NCBI GenBank assembly: GCA_001543015.1
Contig: LFLC01000049.1
Span: 1 to 32,517, forward strand
DNA: 32,517 bases
Origin: Nitrosopumilus sp. LS_AOA
GTDB lineage: Archaea; Thermoproteota; Nitrososphaeria; Nitrososphaerales; Nitrosopumilaceae
Direction: 5' to 3'
How positions within the stretch are numbered: position 1 is the first letter of the stretch; each line of letters starts with the position of its first letter. The translations under genes and the position numbers were made by a program. Of the stretch, positions 1-7,005 are shown piece by piece. Under the pieces are notes generated by a model, which searched no databases, had not been told where the DNA came from, and saw only the letters and a program-made list of their open reading frames with translations.

Positions 1-133
1 TATATAAATATTGATTATACTAATAGTAATATTGCGAAATTAATGCAGCATTTTTAATTTCTAAACGATAGTGCTGGCAGTTCCAATTAGTCTCAATGAA
101 TTTCTCATATCATGTCAAACAAAAAATGGATTA

Positions 134-439
134 TTACAACTTACTTTTCAGTGAGGGTTTCGTCTTAATTATTGAGCCAATGCTACTGGACCCTGATGAA
201 TCTAGGGAACTGAAACTTGAGTTTGTGATTGTGCTCTCTGGACGCTGAATTGTCTCCAACCCGGGAGAAGAAATCGCATTATTATTTGAAGAGAAGCTTA
301 AGTTCAAACTGTTGCCCGAGTCAGTTGACCACATAGGACTTAGTTTTCGTCTCACTGCAATAGGAGAAAGATTTTCATTGTCTAGACTTGAATTCTGAGT
401 TAAGTATCCTGTATCTGATCTTGCTCGATTTGAGTGCAT
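134..439 (-). CDS. Ser-rich low-complexity hypothetical protein
   Basis: A protein of about 101 residues dominated by Ser, Asn, Thr and Leu, with a basic Lys-rich C-terminus (KTKPSLKSKL). There is no membrane segment, no cysteine pattern and no family I recognise. It is probably largely disordered. I chose the ATG at 437-439 over the in-frame TTG at 452-454 because a TATA-like TTTTAATAAA on the minus strand (about 458-467) sits roughly 24 bp upstream of the ATG, as expected for a leaderless archaeal transcript. It is divergent from the gene starting at 604. Such Ser-rich composition can also arise in non-coding sequence, so coding status is only moderately supported. Confidence 0.5.
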   Translation of the reverse strand: MHSNRARSDTGYLTQNSSLDNENLSPIAVRRKLSPMWSTDSGNSLNLSFSSNNNAISSPGLETIQRPESTITNSSFSSLDSSGSSSIGSIIKTKPSLKSKL

Positions 440-603
440 TTTTATATAAATCAAGAATTTATTAAAATAAATTATTTTTACTTAAATTAGTTACACAATC
501 ATTAATTATCAAAATGATCATTTTGTTCAAAGCAATCTAAATCCCAGTTTGTATAAAGTTGACACACATATGATAATAGTGGAATTACATTTAAAAAAAT
601 TAG

Positions 604-1050
604 TTGCTTGATAAATTAGAAAATTCTATAAAAGAACAACAAGATTATGATTCAACAAATGCTCTTTTTCGTGAATTTGAAAATCCTGTGGAAATAAAAC
701 AAAAAATAATATCTAAAAATTTTATTCATAATGCAATTGATACTTCTATTGAAAATACTATTGATGCTCTTGTAACTAGCACCATTAATACAGATTCATC
801 ATTGATAGATTCAAAAAATATTAAAGATACAATGAAATCTATTGAAAATTTTATGCTTAATTCTAATTTTGGTACATTTGAATATACACAAAAAACTGGT
901 AGAAATATTATCAAAGTAAAACATAGTATGGGTGTTAATGGTAGTAATTTTTGTAAAAAATTCTTTGAGCGAATATTTGGAATTTGTTTAAAGGATTATT
1001 CATTTCATGTAATTTATGATGAATACACTGTATGTGTAATTTTTAGATAA
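604..1050 (+). CDS. Hypothetical protein, 148 aa
   Basis: Unrecognised soluble protein. The N-terminal two thirds is acidic and helical-looking. The C-terminal 55 residues look like a compact domain: a GRNIIKVKHSMGVNGS stretch, then an amphipathic helix (FCKKFFERIFGICL) and two short beta-like segments ending in VCVIFR. This might be a small ligand-binding or regulatory module, but that is a guess from pattern alone. The start is a TTG directly after an in-frame TAG at 601-603, so no longer form is possible. A TATA-like TATAAAG at 552-558 would give a short leader. The stop lies 2 bp from the stop of the convergent NADH dehydrogenase gene. Confidence 0.6.
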   Translation: MLDKLENSIKEQQDYDSTNALFREFENPVEIKQKIISKNFIHNAIDTSIENTIDALVTSTINTDSSLIDSKNIKDTMKSIENFMLNSNFGTFEYTQKTGRNIIKVKHSMGVNGSNFCKKFFERIFGICLKDYSFHVIYDEYTVCVIFR

Positions 1051-1052
1051 AA

Positions 1053-2486
1053 TTACATGTTTGATAATAACTGTTCTTTAATTGATGGTACATTTTCATT
1101 AATATGTATGGCATGAATTTCTTTCTTTTTAATTATCCCTACATGTGTTACATCTCGAGCTAAAATACAATCAGTAAACCAATCTACTGCAACATTCAAT
1201 TTTTTTCCAAATGTTGGGATTTTTGATATATAATATGTTCTCCAAATTAACCATGCAGTAAGACCGCTAATGTTATGTCCTGCAATAGTGGCAATACCTA
1301 CCCTGTTTCCAATAAGTGCCATTATTCCTAAACTATGAAAAGAAAATCTGGTTAATTCTTTCTTGTTATTAAATAACAATGACAAATTTTTTGCAACAAC
1401 TTTACCCTCTCTAATTGCATGTTGTGCAGTTGATGGGTAGAAACTATTTGTTGATTGATCTTTAATTAATGCACAATCACCTAACACGAAAACATTTTCT
1501 TTATTTCTCATCATTAATGACTCATCAACTACTATTCTTTGATTTACTCCATGCTCGCATTTTAATTCTGAAATTACTTTAGTCATTTTTGTACCTCCTG
1601 TCCAAATTAATGTGGCACATGATAATTTTCCACCATTATTTAGAACTACATATTCTTCATCAGCATCATCGGCTCTTGTATTTTTCATAATTACTATTCC
1701 ATCTTTTTCAAGAACTTTAGCTGCTTTTTTTGCTAACTTTTCATTAATTTCTGGTAATATTCTATTTTTTGATGAAATCAAAATAACATTGACATTTTTT
1801 GGATTAATGCTTGGATATGATTTTGAAATAGAACTTTTAATAAATTGATTAACCTCACTTACTGTTTCTACTCCTGCAAATCCTGCACCCACTACAACAA
1901 ATGTCAATAACGTTCTTTGTAATTCATGATTTCCTGTTTGAGCTGCATGTTCTAGCATTCCAATTACATGATTTTTTACTGCAATTGCATCTGATATTGA
2001 CATCATTGTGAATGAATGTTTTTCGATGTTATCATTTCCAAAATAATTTGTCTCTCCACCTAATGCTATCACCAAATAATCATATTCTAATGCTTTAACT
2101 TTATGATCAAATGATCTTTGAATTGTAACTAGTTGTTGCTCTAAATCTATTGATTCAATTGATGCCTGCAAAAATTTTGCTTTTTTACAAAAATATCTTA
2201 CAGGGATGGTGATGTTACTTGGATGTAAAAGCCCTGAAGAAACTTGAGGTAACATTGGGGTGAACAAGTAATAATTTGCATCAGAAACAATTGTAATCTC
2301 TACTTGTTCATTTTTGAATTTTTTTTCAATATTTTGTAAGGTTGTGATTCCTCCAAATCCTCCCCCCAGAATTAATATTTTTTTTATAGATGGGGACGTG
2401 CTTTTATGAGTTGAGAGATAATGTGTATAATATTTTGATTGAGAATCAAATGTTAAATCACAATCATTGCAATTTATTGCGGACAT
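1053..2486 (-). CDS. Type II NADH dehydrogenase-like FAD oxidoreductase with N-terminal C2H2-like zinc finger
   Basis: A 477-residue flavoprotein of the NDH-2 / pyridine nucleotide-disulfide oxidoreductase family, expected to pass electrons from NAD(P)H to membrane quinone through FAD without pumping protons. Seen in the sequence: a dinucleotide-binding GGGFGG at residues 41-46, a second one (GAGFAG) at 200-205, DYLVIALGG at 136-144, and a late VFVLGDCA FAD-contact motif followed by an AQHAIREGK helix. Residues 6-27 form C-x2-C-x12-H-x4-H with a Phe four residues after the second Cys, the layout of a C2H2 zinc finger; this is not part of a standard NDH-2. The start is the only ATG before the Rossmann fold. 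It is monocistronic and convergent with the gene ending at 1050. The quinone as acceptor is inferred from the family; ferredoxin or sulfide oxidoreductases are related alternatives. Confidence 0.9.
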   Translation of the reverse strand: MSAINCNDCDLTFDSQSKYYTHYLSTHKSTSPSIKKILILGGGFGGITTLQNIEKKFKNEQVEITIVSDANYYLFTPMLPQVSSGLLHPSNITIPVRYFCKKAKFLQASIESIDLEQQLVTIQRSFDHKVKALEYDYLVIALGGETNYFGNDNIEKHSFTMMSISDAIAVKNHVIGMLEHAAQTGNHELQRTLLTFVVVGAGFAGVETVSEVNQFIKSSISKSYPSINPKNVNVILISSKNRILPEINEKLAKKAAKVLEKDGIVIMKNTRADDADEEYVVLNNGGKLSCATLIWTGGTKMTKVISELKCEHGVNQRIVVDESLMMRNKENVFVLGDCALIKDQSTNSFYPSTAQHAIREGKVVAKNLSLLFNNKKELTRFSFHSLGIMALIGNRVGIATIAGHNISGLTAWLIWRTYYISKIPTFGKKLNVAVDWFTDCILARDVTHVGIIKKKEIHAIHINENVPSIKEQLLSNM

Positions 2487-2601
2487 ATTAAAATAAAAAT
2501 ACCTCTACTAAAAACAACCTGTTTGTTTAGTTTCTACAAAAATGATTGAATTTTGAATTATATTAAAAATAGAAATTTGTTGTAATTTAAAAACACACAG
2601 T

Positions 2602-2611
2602 AAATTATATC
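2602..2611 (+). promoter_or_regulatory. TATA-like element for the gene at 2633
   Basis: AAATTATATC is centred about 27 bp before the GTG at 2633, the spacing expected when transcription begins at the start codon. A second A/T-rich box (AATATAAAATA, 2613-2623) is too close to the start to be the main TATA element. Confidence 0.4.
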
Positions 2612-2632
2612 TAATATAAAATAAATAATACT

Positions 2633-3007
2633 GTGAATTTAAAAATCACAAGTGTCGTAATAGTCCTTGTAGCAGTCTTACTTTTAGCTCAAACTGTATC
2701 TATTGTTGAGGCAAAACATAAAGCAAAAGATACGGGTGAGGAACGAAAATCAGCTGAGACAAAATCTGATGATTATGATAATGAGGGAAACTTAAAAACA
2801 ATAATTAAGGAAAAAAGAGACGCATTTGTTGCATACAAAGTTGCATTTGATGCGTGGAAAATTGCCAAAGAAGATTATAAGGCTGCAAAAACTTCTGGTG
2901 TTCAGACAACAATTGATGCAAAAAAAGTGATTTTAGATGCTGCAAAAATTACTAAAGACAAAGCATTCAAAACATATCAAGATGCAAAAAAACTGAAAGC
3001 ACGATAG
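2633..3007 (+). CDS. Secreted Lys/Ala-rich coiled-coil protein
   Basis: A 124-residue exported protein of unknown function. Residues 1-27 are a clear Sec-type signal peptide: a short basic start, a long Val/Leu core, and a VEA cleavage site before a Lys-rich mature region. The remainder is highly charged and Ala/Lys-rich with a repeated AF-x-A-x-K-x-A-K rhythm (for example DAFVAYKVAFDAWKIAKEDYKAAK), predicting one or two long amphipathic helices. No cysteines, no membrane anchor. The GTG start is supported by the upstream TATA-like box, and a run of eight T follows the stop directly. It is probably an extracytoplasmic helical protein; binding partner unknown. Confidence 0.75.
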   Translation: MNLKITSVVIVLVAVLLLAQTVSIVEAKHKAKDTGEERKSAETKSDDYDNEGNLKTIIKEKRDAFVAYKVAFDAWKIAKEDYKAAKTSGVQTTIDAKKVILDAAKITKDKAFKTYQDAKKLKAR

Positions 3008-3015
3008 TTTTTTTT
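3008..3015 (+). terminator. T-tract terminator after the coiled-coil gene
   Basis: Eight consecutive T begin at the base after the stop codon at 3005-3007 and are followed by further T-rich sequence. Archaeal RNA polymerase terminates intrinsically at such U-tracts. The next gene is convergent, which fits. Confidence 0.5.
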
Positions 3016-3063
3016 AATTTGTATATGTTACTTAATAATTTTAATAAATTCAGTTCGAATATT

Positions 3064-3717
3064 TTATAAATTTTTGACTAGAAATTTTTTTGAAATTACT
3101 ATGAAAATTGTAATTTCTGCAATTTCTACTACCATCACTTGCCAAAAATACATCACCCAACCACCCATCAATTGATCAGTAACAGCTAGAACCACTGAAA
3201 AAATTTCGAAATTCTCAATAATTAAAAACGGTAAGGATACTATTGATTCAATTTGCTCTTCTGTACTAACTTGTGATGATATTTGTTCTATAGAATCAAA
3301 ATTCCATTCTGAACCAATAATCACACCTTGATTGAGAAATTCTTCAAGTACTTGCTCTTTTAAAATCTGATAATCTGTATTTCCTGCATTAATGCTGAAA
3401 ATCGTAAAAATACCCATTGATAGAAACATTACAGTTTGAAAATAAATAATTGCTTTTTTCTTTCCTTTATGATTTTTGATGATTTGTCTTAGAAACATCT
3501 GCCCAAATATTCCTAATTTCTCTTTTTTTGATAAAAATAGTATTGCTCCAAATACTATTGAAATTATTCCTAGTGATCCAATCCAATCATCTGCAAAAAT
3601 TTCTCTTGAAAATATTCGAAGTGGAACTAATATTGCAATTAATGATATAGTAACAATGAGAAACTCTAGAAATGGATGGTAAGAATTATTTCTGTGATTA
3701 TTTTTAAAAAATGTCAT
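3064..3717 (-). CDS. Polytopic membrane protein of unknown function
   Basis: 217 residues with hydrophobic segments at about 17-34, 46-62 and 89-107, and a C-terminal pair (about 163-182 and 185-208), suggesting four or five membrane helices. A polar loop of about 50 residues (110-160) containing many Gln and Glu lies between the third and fourth. A basic KKEKLGIF...KNHKGKKK region marks a cytoplasmic loop. I do not recognise the family. The ATG overlaps the stop of the upstream gene (3714-4331) by 4 bp (ATGA), so the two are translationally coupled and probably act together at the membrane. Confidence 0.7.
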   Translation of the reverse strand: MTFFKNNHRNNSYHPFLEFLIVTISLIAILVPLRIFSREIFADDWIGSLGIISIVFGAILFLSKKEKLGIFGQMFLRQIIKNHKGKKKAIIYFQTVMFLSMGIFTIFSINAGNTDYQILKEQVLEEFLNQGVIIGSEWNFDSIEQISSQVSTEEQIESIVSLPFLIIENFEIFSVVLAVTDQLMGGWVMYFWQVMVVEIAEITIFIVISKKFLVKNL

Positions 3718-4331
3718 GGTTTAAACATTGAGGGGAGTAATTTTTTGTATTTATCAATTCCTGATGCTTGGTCATCATCATAGATATTTTCAGAAAATTT
3801 TAAAAGATTAATTTGTTTTTCAATTTCTACTAATTCTTCTATCATAGACTTTTTTTGAATCAATACATCCCCTTCTCCAATATATGAATCCATAAATGTC
3901 ATGTATGCTTGATAATAATCACGTAAATTATACAATTTTGTATAATATTCATTGTCTGTGATTCTTCCTGATGAATAATCTAAACTCTCTTGATTATATT
4001 GCGTACTAATTTTAACTCCAAATTCAATTATTTTCTCATTTCTTTCAAGATTTGGAAGTTTTAATGCATCCAGAATCTCTAGTTCCTCTACTGTAATTTC
4101 TCTAAGTGCTTTAATATTTTTATTTTCATCATTTGATACTGTTTCAATAAGTGCTTTAATATTTTTATTTTGATCATTTGATGCTGATTCAATAAATGAT
4201 AACATCACTTCCATTATTGATGCTTCCCCTAACACTGGTCCACTTATGTCCTCTTTTTCTTGAAGATTAAAAATACTAAAAACAATAACTCCAATCCCTA
4301 CGATTACCACTAAAGTAATTTTTTTGATCAT
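3714..4331 (-). CDS. Membrane-anchored extracytoplasmic helical protein with an internal 15-residue duplication
   Basis: 205 residues. An N-terminal hydrophobic helix (residues 5-21) follows MIKK and acts as a signal anchor; the remainder is soluble, acidic and helical. Residues of the form IE-x-x-SND-x-NKNIKAL occur twice in tandem, encoded by a 45-bp direct duplication (4104-4193). The middle contains a Tyr-rich region (EYYTKLYNLRDYYQAYMTFMDSY). It is the first gene of a two-gene unit with the polytopic protein that starts at 3717, with a 4-bp overlap. Function unknown. The pairing suggests a membrane complex with an external helical part. Confidence 0.7.
   Translation of the reverse strand: MIKKITLVVIVGIGVIVFSIFNLQEKEDISGPVLGEASIMEVMLSFIESASNDQNKNIKALIETVSNDENKNIKALREITVEELEILDALKLPNLERNEKIIEFGVKISTQYNQESLDYSSGRITDNEYYTKLYNLRDYYQAYMTFMDSYIGEGDVLIQKKSMIEELVEIEKQINLLKFSENIYDDDQASGIDKYKKLLPSMFKP
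4104..4193 (-). repeat. 45-bp tandem duplication inside the anchored-protein gene
   Basis: Positions 4104-4148 and 4149-4193 are two head-to-tail copies that differ at about three positions. The period is a multiple of three and adds 15 residues containing NKNIKAL. Because the copies are nearly identical at DNA level, the duplication is likely recent. Confidence 0.8.
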
Positions 4332-4450
4332 TTTTCATTCACTTCATCTTCTGTATTTTTTATTATAACAACAAGTTGACCCAAAACAAAAAACAGTCAT
4401 TTATTAGCTCAATTCTGAATTTTTAACAACGAAAAAGTGACTATTTTGTC

Positions 4451-4456
4451 TATAAG
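4451..4456 (+). promoter_or_regulatory. TATA-like element ahead of the recombinase region
   Basis: TATAAG is centred about 27 bp upstream of the ATG at 4481, not of the TTG at 4528 where the long recombinase frame begins. If used, the transcript would start at or near the ATG of the 33-residue ORF that overlaps the recombinase start. Confidence 0.4.
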
Positions 4457-4480
4457 ACACTTAGATTTGGGCACACTTTG

Positions 4481-4582
4481 ATGACTGATCTTAAAGATTT
4501 CTTTGAGAAATCGATTTTCCTTAACTATTGGAAAAATCAACAATATGCGATATTTCATGGGAGGTACACTTGTCATCACTAG
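4481..4582 (+). CDS. 33-residue ORF overlapping the recombinase start
   Basis: ATG at 4481 reads MTDLKDFFEKSIFLNYWKN and continues to a TAG at 4580-4582. It overlaps the beginning of the recombinase frame (4528) in a different frame. Its ATG is well placed behind the TATA-like element at 4451. Two readings are possible: a leader peptide coupled to the recombinase, or the original N-terminus of the recombinase separated from it by a frameshift. The shift would have to lie between 4525 and 4580, which includes the five-A run at 4531-4535. I cannot decide between these from one sequence. Confidence 0.3.
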   Translation: MTDLKDFFEKSIFLNYWKNQQYAIFHGRYTCHH

Positions 4583-5757
4583 ATTTTCTTGATGCAGTAC
4601 TCAGTGAGACCCTAACAGAGGAGGAATATCTTCAAGAACGCAGAGCTCGAAGTGAATCAAGTGCCAGCACCGTTCAAGCTGTTCTAACTAATGTCAAATT
4701 GTTCTGTATTGATCAAGCACAGTCTGATTTTGGTATGATTCTTTTGCAACTAAAACAAGATGCAGACAAAACAGGTAGACCTGCAAAGTCCCTTGTATTT
4801 TTTCAAAGATTTGTAAACTGGTTACATGCAGAACACAAAAATCTAGAGATGCCATCAAATCACTTTGGTCACTTTGAACCATACAGACCAAAATGTGTTG
4901 CAACAATTAGAAATTATGTGGGACAGCTACGACTTTATTTTAAAAAAGTAGTTGGCATTGAGATTTCTTCTGAAAAACTAGATGATTTTTTAACATATCC
5001 TGCAATAGGTGAGGTAGAAGAAGCACAAGCACTAACTCATGATGAGTTTAGACACATCGTTAGTAACATCAAAAACCCAAAACGACAGATGCTATACCTT
5101 ATCAAAAAAGATACCTGTTCTAGAATTGGTGCAATGTGTCAGCTCCGACTAGAGAATTTTAACATCACAACAAGACCGATTCAGATAACATTTCCAGCTC
5201 ATATAATGAAAAAAAACAAGAGAGGAGAAAGTAGAACCGTAAAAAAATATGTGACACAAGAAAATGAATCTGGACTCTTGAAATTATTGGAGAGTTATTC
5301 TGATCCTCGAGATATTGTATTTGGCACAAATGCCGTGCCTAAAAAGGCAATTCACAATGAGGAAAAGTTTTGGAACAAGCTGGTAAAGAGACTGGGATAC
5401 ACTGAGGTTTATCGTCATAATGGCCGACTAAAGAAAAACATCCATTCTATCAAGGCATTTACTGAAACCCAAGCTGAAAAGGCAGTAAACAAGTTTTATG
5501 CTGATGCGTATGGTGATCATGATGAATACCTAAAACAATACATCAGATGGAGTGAGGATGAAAAAATTCAGAAATTCAAGACTATGCAACCGTTGTTGAA
5601 TCTGTTTACACGAATTGAAAAAATTCATGACAAAAACCTGATTGATGAGAACAACTATCTCAAAACAAAGATTGAGGTAATGGAAGATCAACTAATAGAT
5701 GTAATGTTAAACTTGGATGCCTTGAAATCTCAGAATGTAACAAGTAGAAAATCTTAA
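4528..5757 (+). CDS. Tyrosine recombinase/integrase-like protein
   Basis: 409 residues with the layout of an archaeal tyrosine recombinase. An N-terminal helical core-binding part (about 45-140) precedes a catalytic part (about 165-355). Catalytic motifs seen: CSRIGA with R199, a Lys-rich beta region near 228-240, H306 in NIHSIKAF, H331 in YGDHDEY, and a candidate nucleophile Y338 in YLKQYIRW followed by SEDEK. The second Arg of the usual H-x-x-R is Lys309 here, so activity may be reduced or the role may be DNA binding. A C-terminal coiled coil (about 360-400) follows. No ATG or GTG lies near the 5' end; the TTG at 4528 is just after an in-frame TAA, so the true start is uncertain. Its neighbours (an HNH protein and palindrome-rich DNA) fit a mobile or formerly mobile segment. 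Confidence 0.7.
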   Translation: MEKSTICDISWEVHLSSLDFLDAVLSETLTEEEYLQERRARSESSASTVQAVLTNVKLFCIDQAQSDFGMILLQLKQDADKTGRPAKSLVFFQRFVNWLHAEHKNLEMPSNHFGHFEPYRPKCVATIRNYVGQLRLYFKKVVGIEISSEKLDDFLTYPAIGEVEEAQALTHDEFRHIVSNIKNPKRQMLYLIKKDTCSRIGAMCQLRLENFNITTRPIQITFPAHIMKKNKRGESRTVKKYVTQENESGLLKLLESYSDPRDIVFGTNAVPKKAIHNEEKFWNKLVKRLGYTEVYRHNGRLKKNIHSIKAFTETQAEKAVNKFYADAYGDHDEYLKQYIRWSEDEKIQKFKTMQPLLNLFTRIEKIHDKNLIDENNYLKTKIEVMEDQLIDVMLNLDALKSQNVTSRKS

Positions 5758-5827
5758 TTTAAAATATAATTTGATTTTTCTAAATTAGTATTAGTCGAGA
5801 TATTGTTGTTGTAAAGCACTCATTACA

Positions 5828-5842
5828 GTTTGTATCAAATGT
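5828..5842 (+). repeat. Operator-like repeat, copy 1
   Basis: GTTTGTATCAAATGT, identical to 5984-5998. The core TTTG-TAT-CAAA is an inverted repeat with a three-base centre, as expected for the site of a small dimeric DNA-binding protein. It lies 71 bp after the recombinase stop. Confidence 0.55.
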
Positions 5843-5983
5843 AACTTGGGAATAATTGATATCTTCCCTAAGAGGGATTCAAGGCTAATTAGGAATAGAT
5901 CATACTCTCTCATACATAACATCAAAGTAATTAGAATTATTAAGATTTCAAGATACACACAAGAGATCACACGTCTCCTAACC

Positions 5984-5998
5984 GTTTGTATCAAATGT
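5984..5998 (+). repeat. Operator-like repeat, copy 2
   Basis: Second exact copy of GTTTGTATCAAATGT, in the same orientation, 156 bp from the first. It is flanked by CGTCTC (5973-5978) and GAGACG (about 6001-6006), which are inverted with respect to each other. It lies about 53 bp upstream of the TATA-like element at 6051, a plausible activator or repressor position. Confidence 0.55.
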
Positions 5999-6050
5999 TA
6001 TGAGACGAACAAAATCAAAATCTTAAACATTTCTTAAAATGAAAAATACC

Positions 6051-6056
6051 TTTAAA
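6051..6056 (+). promoter_or_regulatory. TATA-like element for the 49-residue ORF
   Basis: TTTAAA inside ATACCTTTAAACAAA, centred about 24 bp before the ATG at 6077. The spacing suggests a leaderless transcript and supports the small ORF as real. Confidence 0.5.
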
Positions 6057-6076
6057 CAAAATATCCCATATTCTCT

Positions 6077-6226
6077 ATGAGTCAGCTACTCGTAAAGATA
6101 GAAACCCTTAGACGTCTCGAGTCCATTACTGGAAAGCACATCATTAGAGGCGGTGATAAAATTATCAATGAAGCCCTAGATATCATGCAAACTAAAATCA
6201 AGGAACTAGAAAATTGCAACAATTAA
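6077..6226 (+). CDS. 49-residue helical small protein
   Basis: ATG at 6077 encodes 49 residues ending at TAA 6224-6226. The start MSQLLVKIETLRRLESITG is followed by a segment ending in QTKIKELENCNN. The heptad-like Leu/Ile spacing predicts two amphipathic helices, so it may be a dimerising or partner-binding protein. It lies behind a well-placed TATA-like element and 65 bp before the HNH gene. That gene has its own Shine-Dalgarno, as expected for a second gene in an operon. No family recognised. It could be the regulator that binds the paired repeats upstream, but this is only context. Confidence 0.55.
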   Translation: MSQLLVKIETLRRLESITGKHIIRGGDKIINEALDIMQTKIKELENCNN

Positions 6227-6275
6227 TCAATTCTGGGCATGATTTACATATTTTTCTCACACACACCGAAGAGAA

Positions 6276-6282
6276 AGGAGGT
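6276..6282 (+). promoter_or_regulatory. Strong Shine-Dalgarno for the HNH gene
   Basis: AGGAGGT, a full match to the archaeal anti-Shine-Dalgarno, lies nine bases before the TTG at 6292. It fixes the start of this gene despite the weak start codon and marks it as a non-first gene of a transcript, unlike the mostly leaderless genes nearby. Confidence 0.75.
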
Positions 6283-6291
6283 AACAGCTAA

Positions 6292-6957
6292 TTGCCTTAC
6301 TGCAACAATCTATCTAATGCAAAAAAAGACAAACTGTTTCCAATCAAGCTGGATGAACAAAATTTCTGCTGCATCTTGTGTAAACTTCCCTTTGAGAAGA
6401 ATATTTTTTGGGAACAATCAACACACTTTGATCATCTAAACTGCAATGAAAAGGATCACGATCCTGCAAATATTGGAATAGTTCACATTGAATGCAACTA
6501 TATCAAAAAATGGTATGGTGAATATCAAGTACGTGCTATGGATTGGCACCGATATCTTGTTAGCAAAATTACATCATCTCTGAGTGCGAGTGAGAAAAAT
6601 ACATACACAAAGACAAACACACAGACAGATGAATTAACAGACGGTCAAATCAATTTAATAATTAACAAACTAACAAAATCCCAATTAGAGATAGAACTTC
6701 CAGAAGATTCTACAAAACAAATTCCATTTCCTGTAATGCTATCTGATATTCATTACCTTACGATACAAGAAACAGGAGGCAGAGGTTCTGAACTATCAGT
6801 TAGACGTGCATTAAATGGAATGACTAAATCACAGTTTTCTCCTTGGCAACAAAAGAAACTAGGCAAAGGCAACATCATCATACAAAGGAGAGCAAAAATT
6901 CAGGTTGAGAAAAAACTTCCAGAACTACAGATAGAACGGGACGTATGGCCTGAATGA
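6292..6957 (+). CDS. HNH-type zinc nuclease-like protein
   Basis: 221 residues. The N-terminal 75 residues carry a zinc-binding HNH-like arrangement: C27-x2-C30, then FDHLN (D47, H48), an Asn-containing link and H65-x2-C68 followed by Asn69 and two Lys. This CxxC...DH...HxxCN layout is typical of HNH endonucleases of mobile elements and restriction systems. The C-terminal part (about 105-221) is unrecognised: a helical stretch (LTDGQINLIINKLTKSQLE) followed by a basic region with GGRGSELSVRRALNGMTKSQF that might bind DNA. The strong Shine-Dalgarno at 6276 decides the TTG start. It is downstream of the 49-residue ORF and upstream of the palindrome array, which could be its substrate or control region. 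Nuclease activity is inferred from the motif. Confidence 0.65.
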   Translation: MPYCNNLSNAKKDKLFPIKLDEQNFCCILCKLPFEKNIFWEQSTHFDHLNCNEKDHDPANIGIVHIECNYIKKWYGEYQVRAMDWHRYLVSKITSSLSASEKNTYTKTNTQTDELTDGQINLIINKLTKSQLEIELPEDSTKQIPFPVMLSDIHYLTIQETGGRGSELSVRRALNGMTKSQFSPWQQKKLGKGNIIIQRRAKIQVEKKLPELQIERDVWPE

Positions 6958-7005
6958 CACAAGATTGTACCCCCCCTACCCCCTCTTAATAAAACGCCTG
7001 ACTTA

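Larger units (their letters stand above)
5758..6076. other. 319-bp gene-free region between recombinase and micro-ORF
   Basis: I see no convincing gene. Short open frames on both strands lack family-like composition. The region holds two copies of a 15-bp operator-like repeat (5828 and 5984), an imperfect hairpin (CTTGGGAA, then TTCCCTAAG with one bulged T, about 5848-5872), a 6-bp inverted repeat CGTCTC/GAGACG flanking the second 15-bp copy, and the TATA-like element for the ORF at 6077. Confidence 0.6.

Noticed and set aside
570-611. 13-codon ATG frame upstream of the gene at 604, considered as a frameshifted N-terminus
   Set aside because: The gene at 604 is preceded by an in-frame stop at 601-603, leaving almost no room for a shift; it is treated as chance or at most a leader.
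5791-6037. Overlapping 63-67 residue frames on both strands
   Set aside because: No conserved-looking motif, overlap of operator-like repeats and a promoter, and composition unlike neighbouring genes.
6239-6439. 66-residue frame overlapping the HNH gene start
   Set aside because: It ends inside the HNH gene in another frame, and the Shine-Dalgarno at 6276 points to the TTG at 6292 instead.
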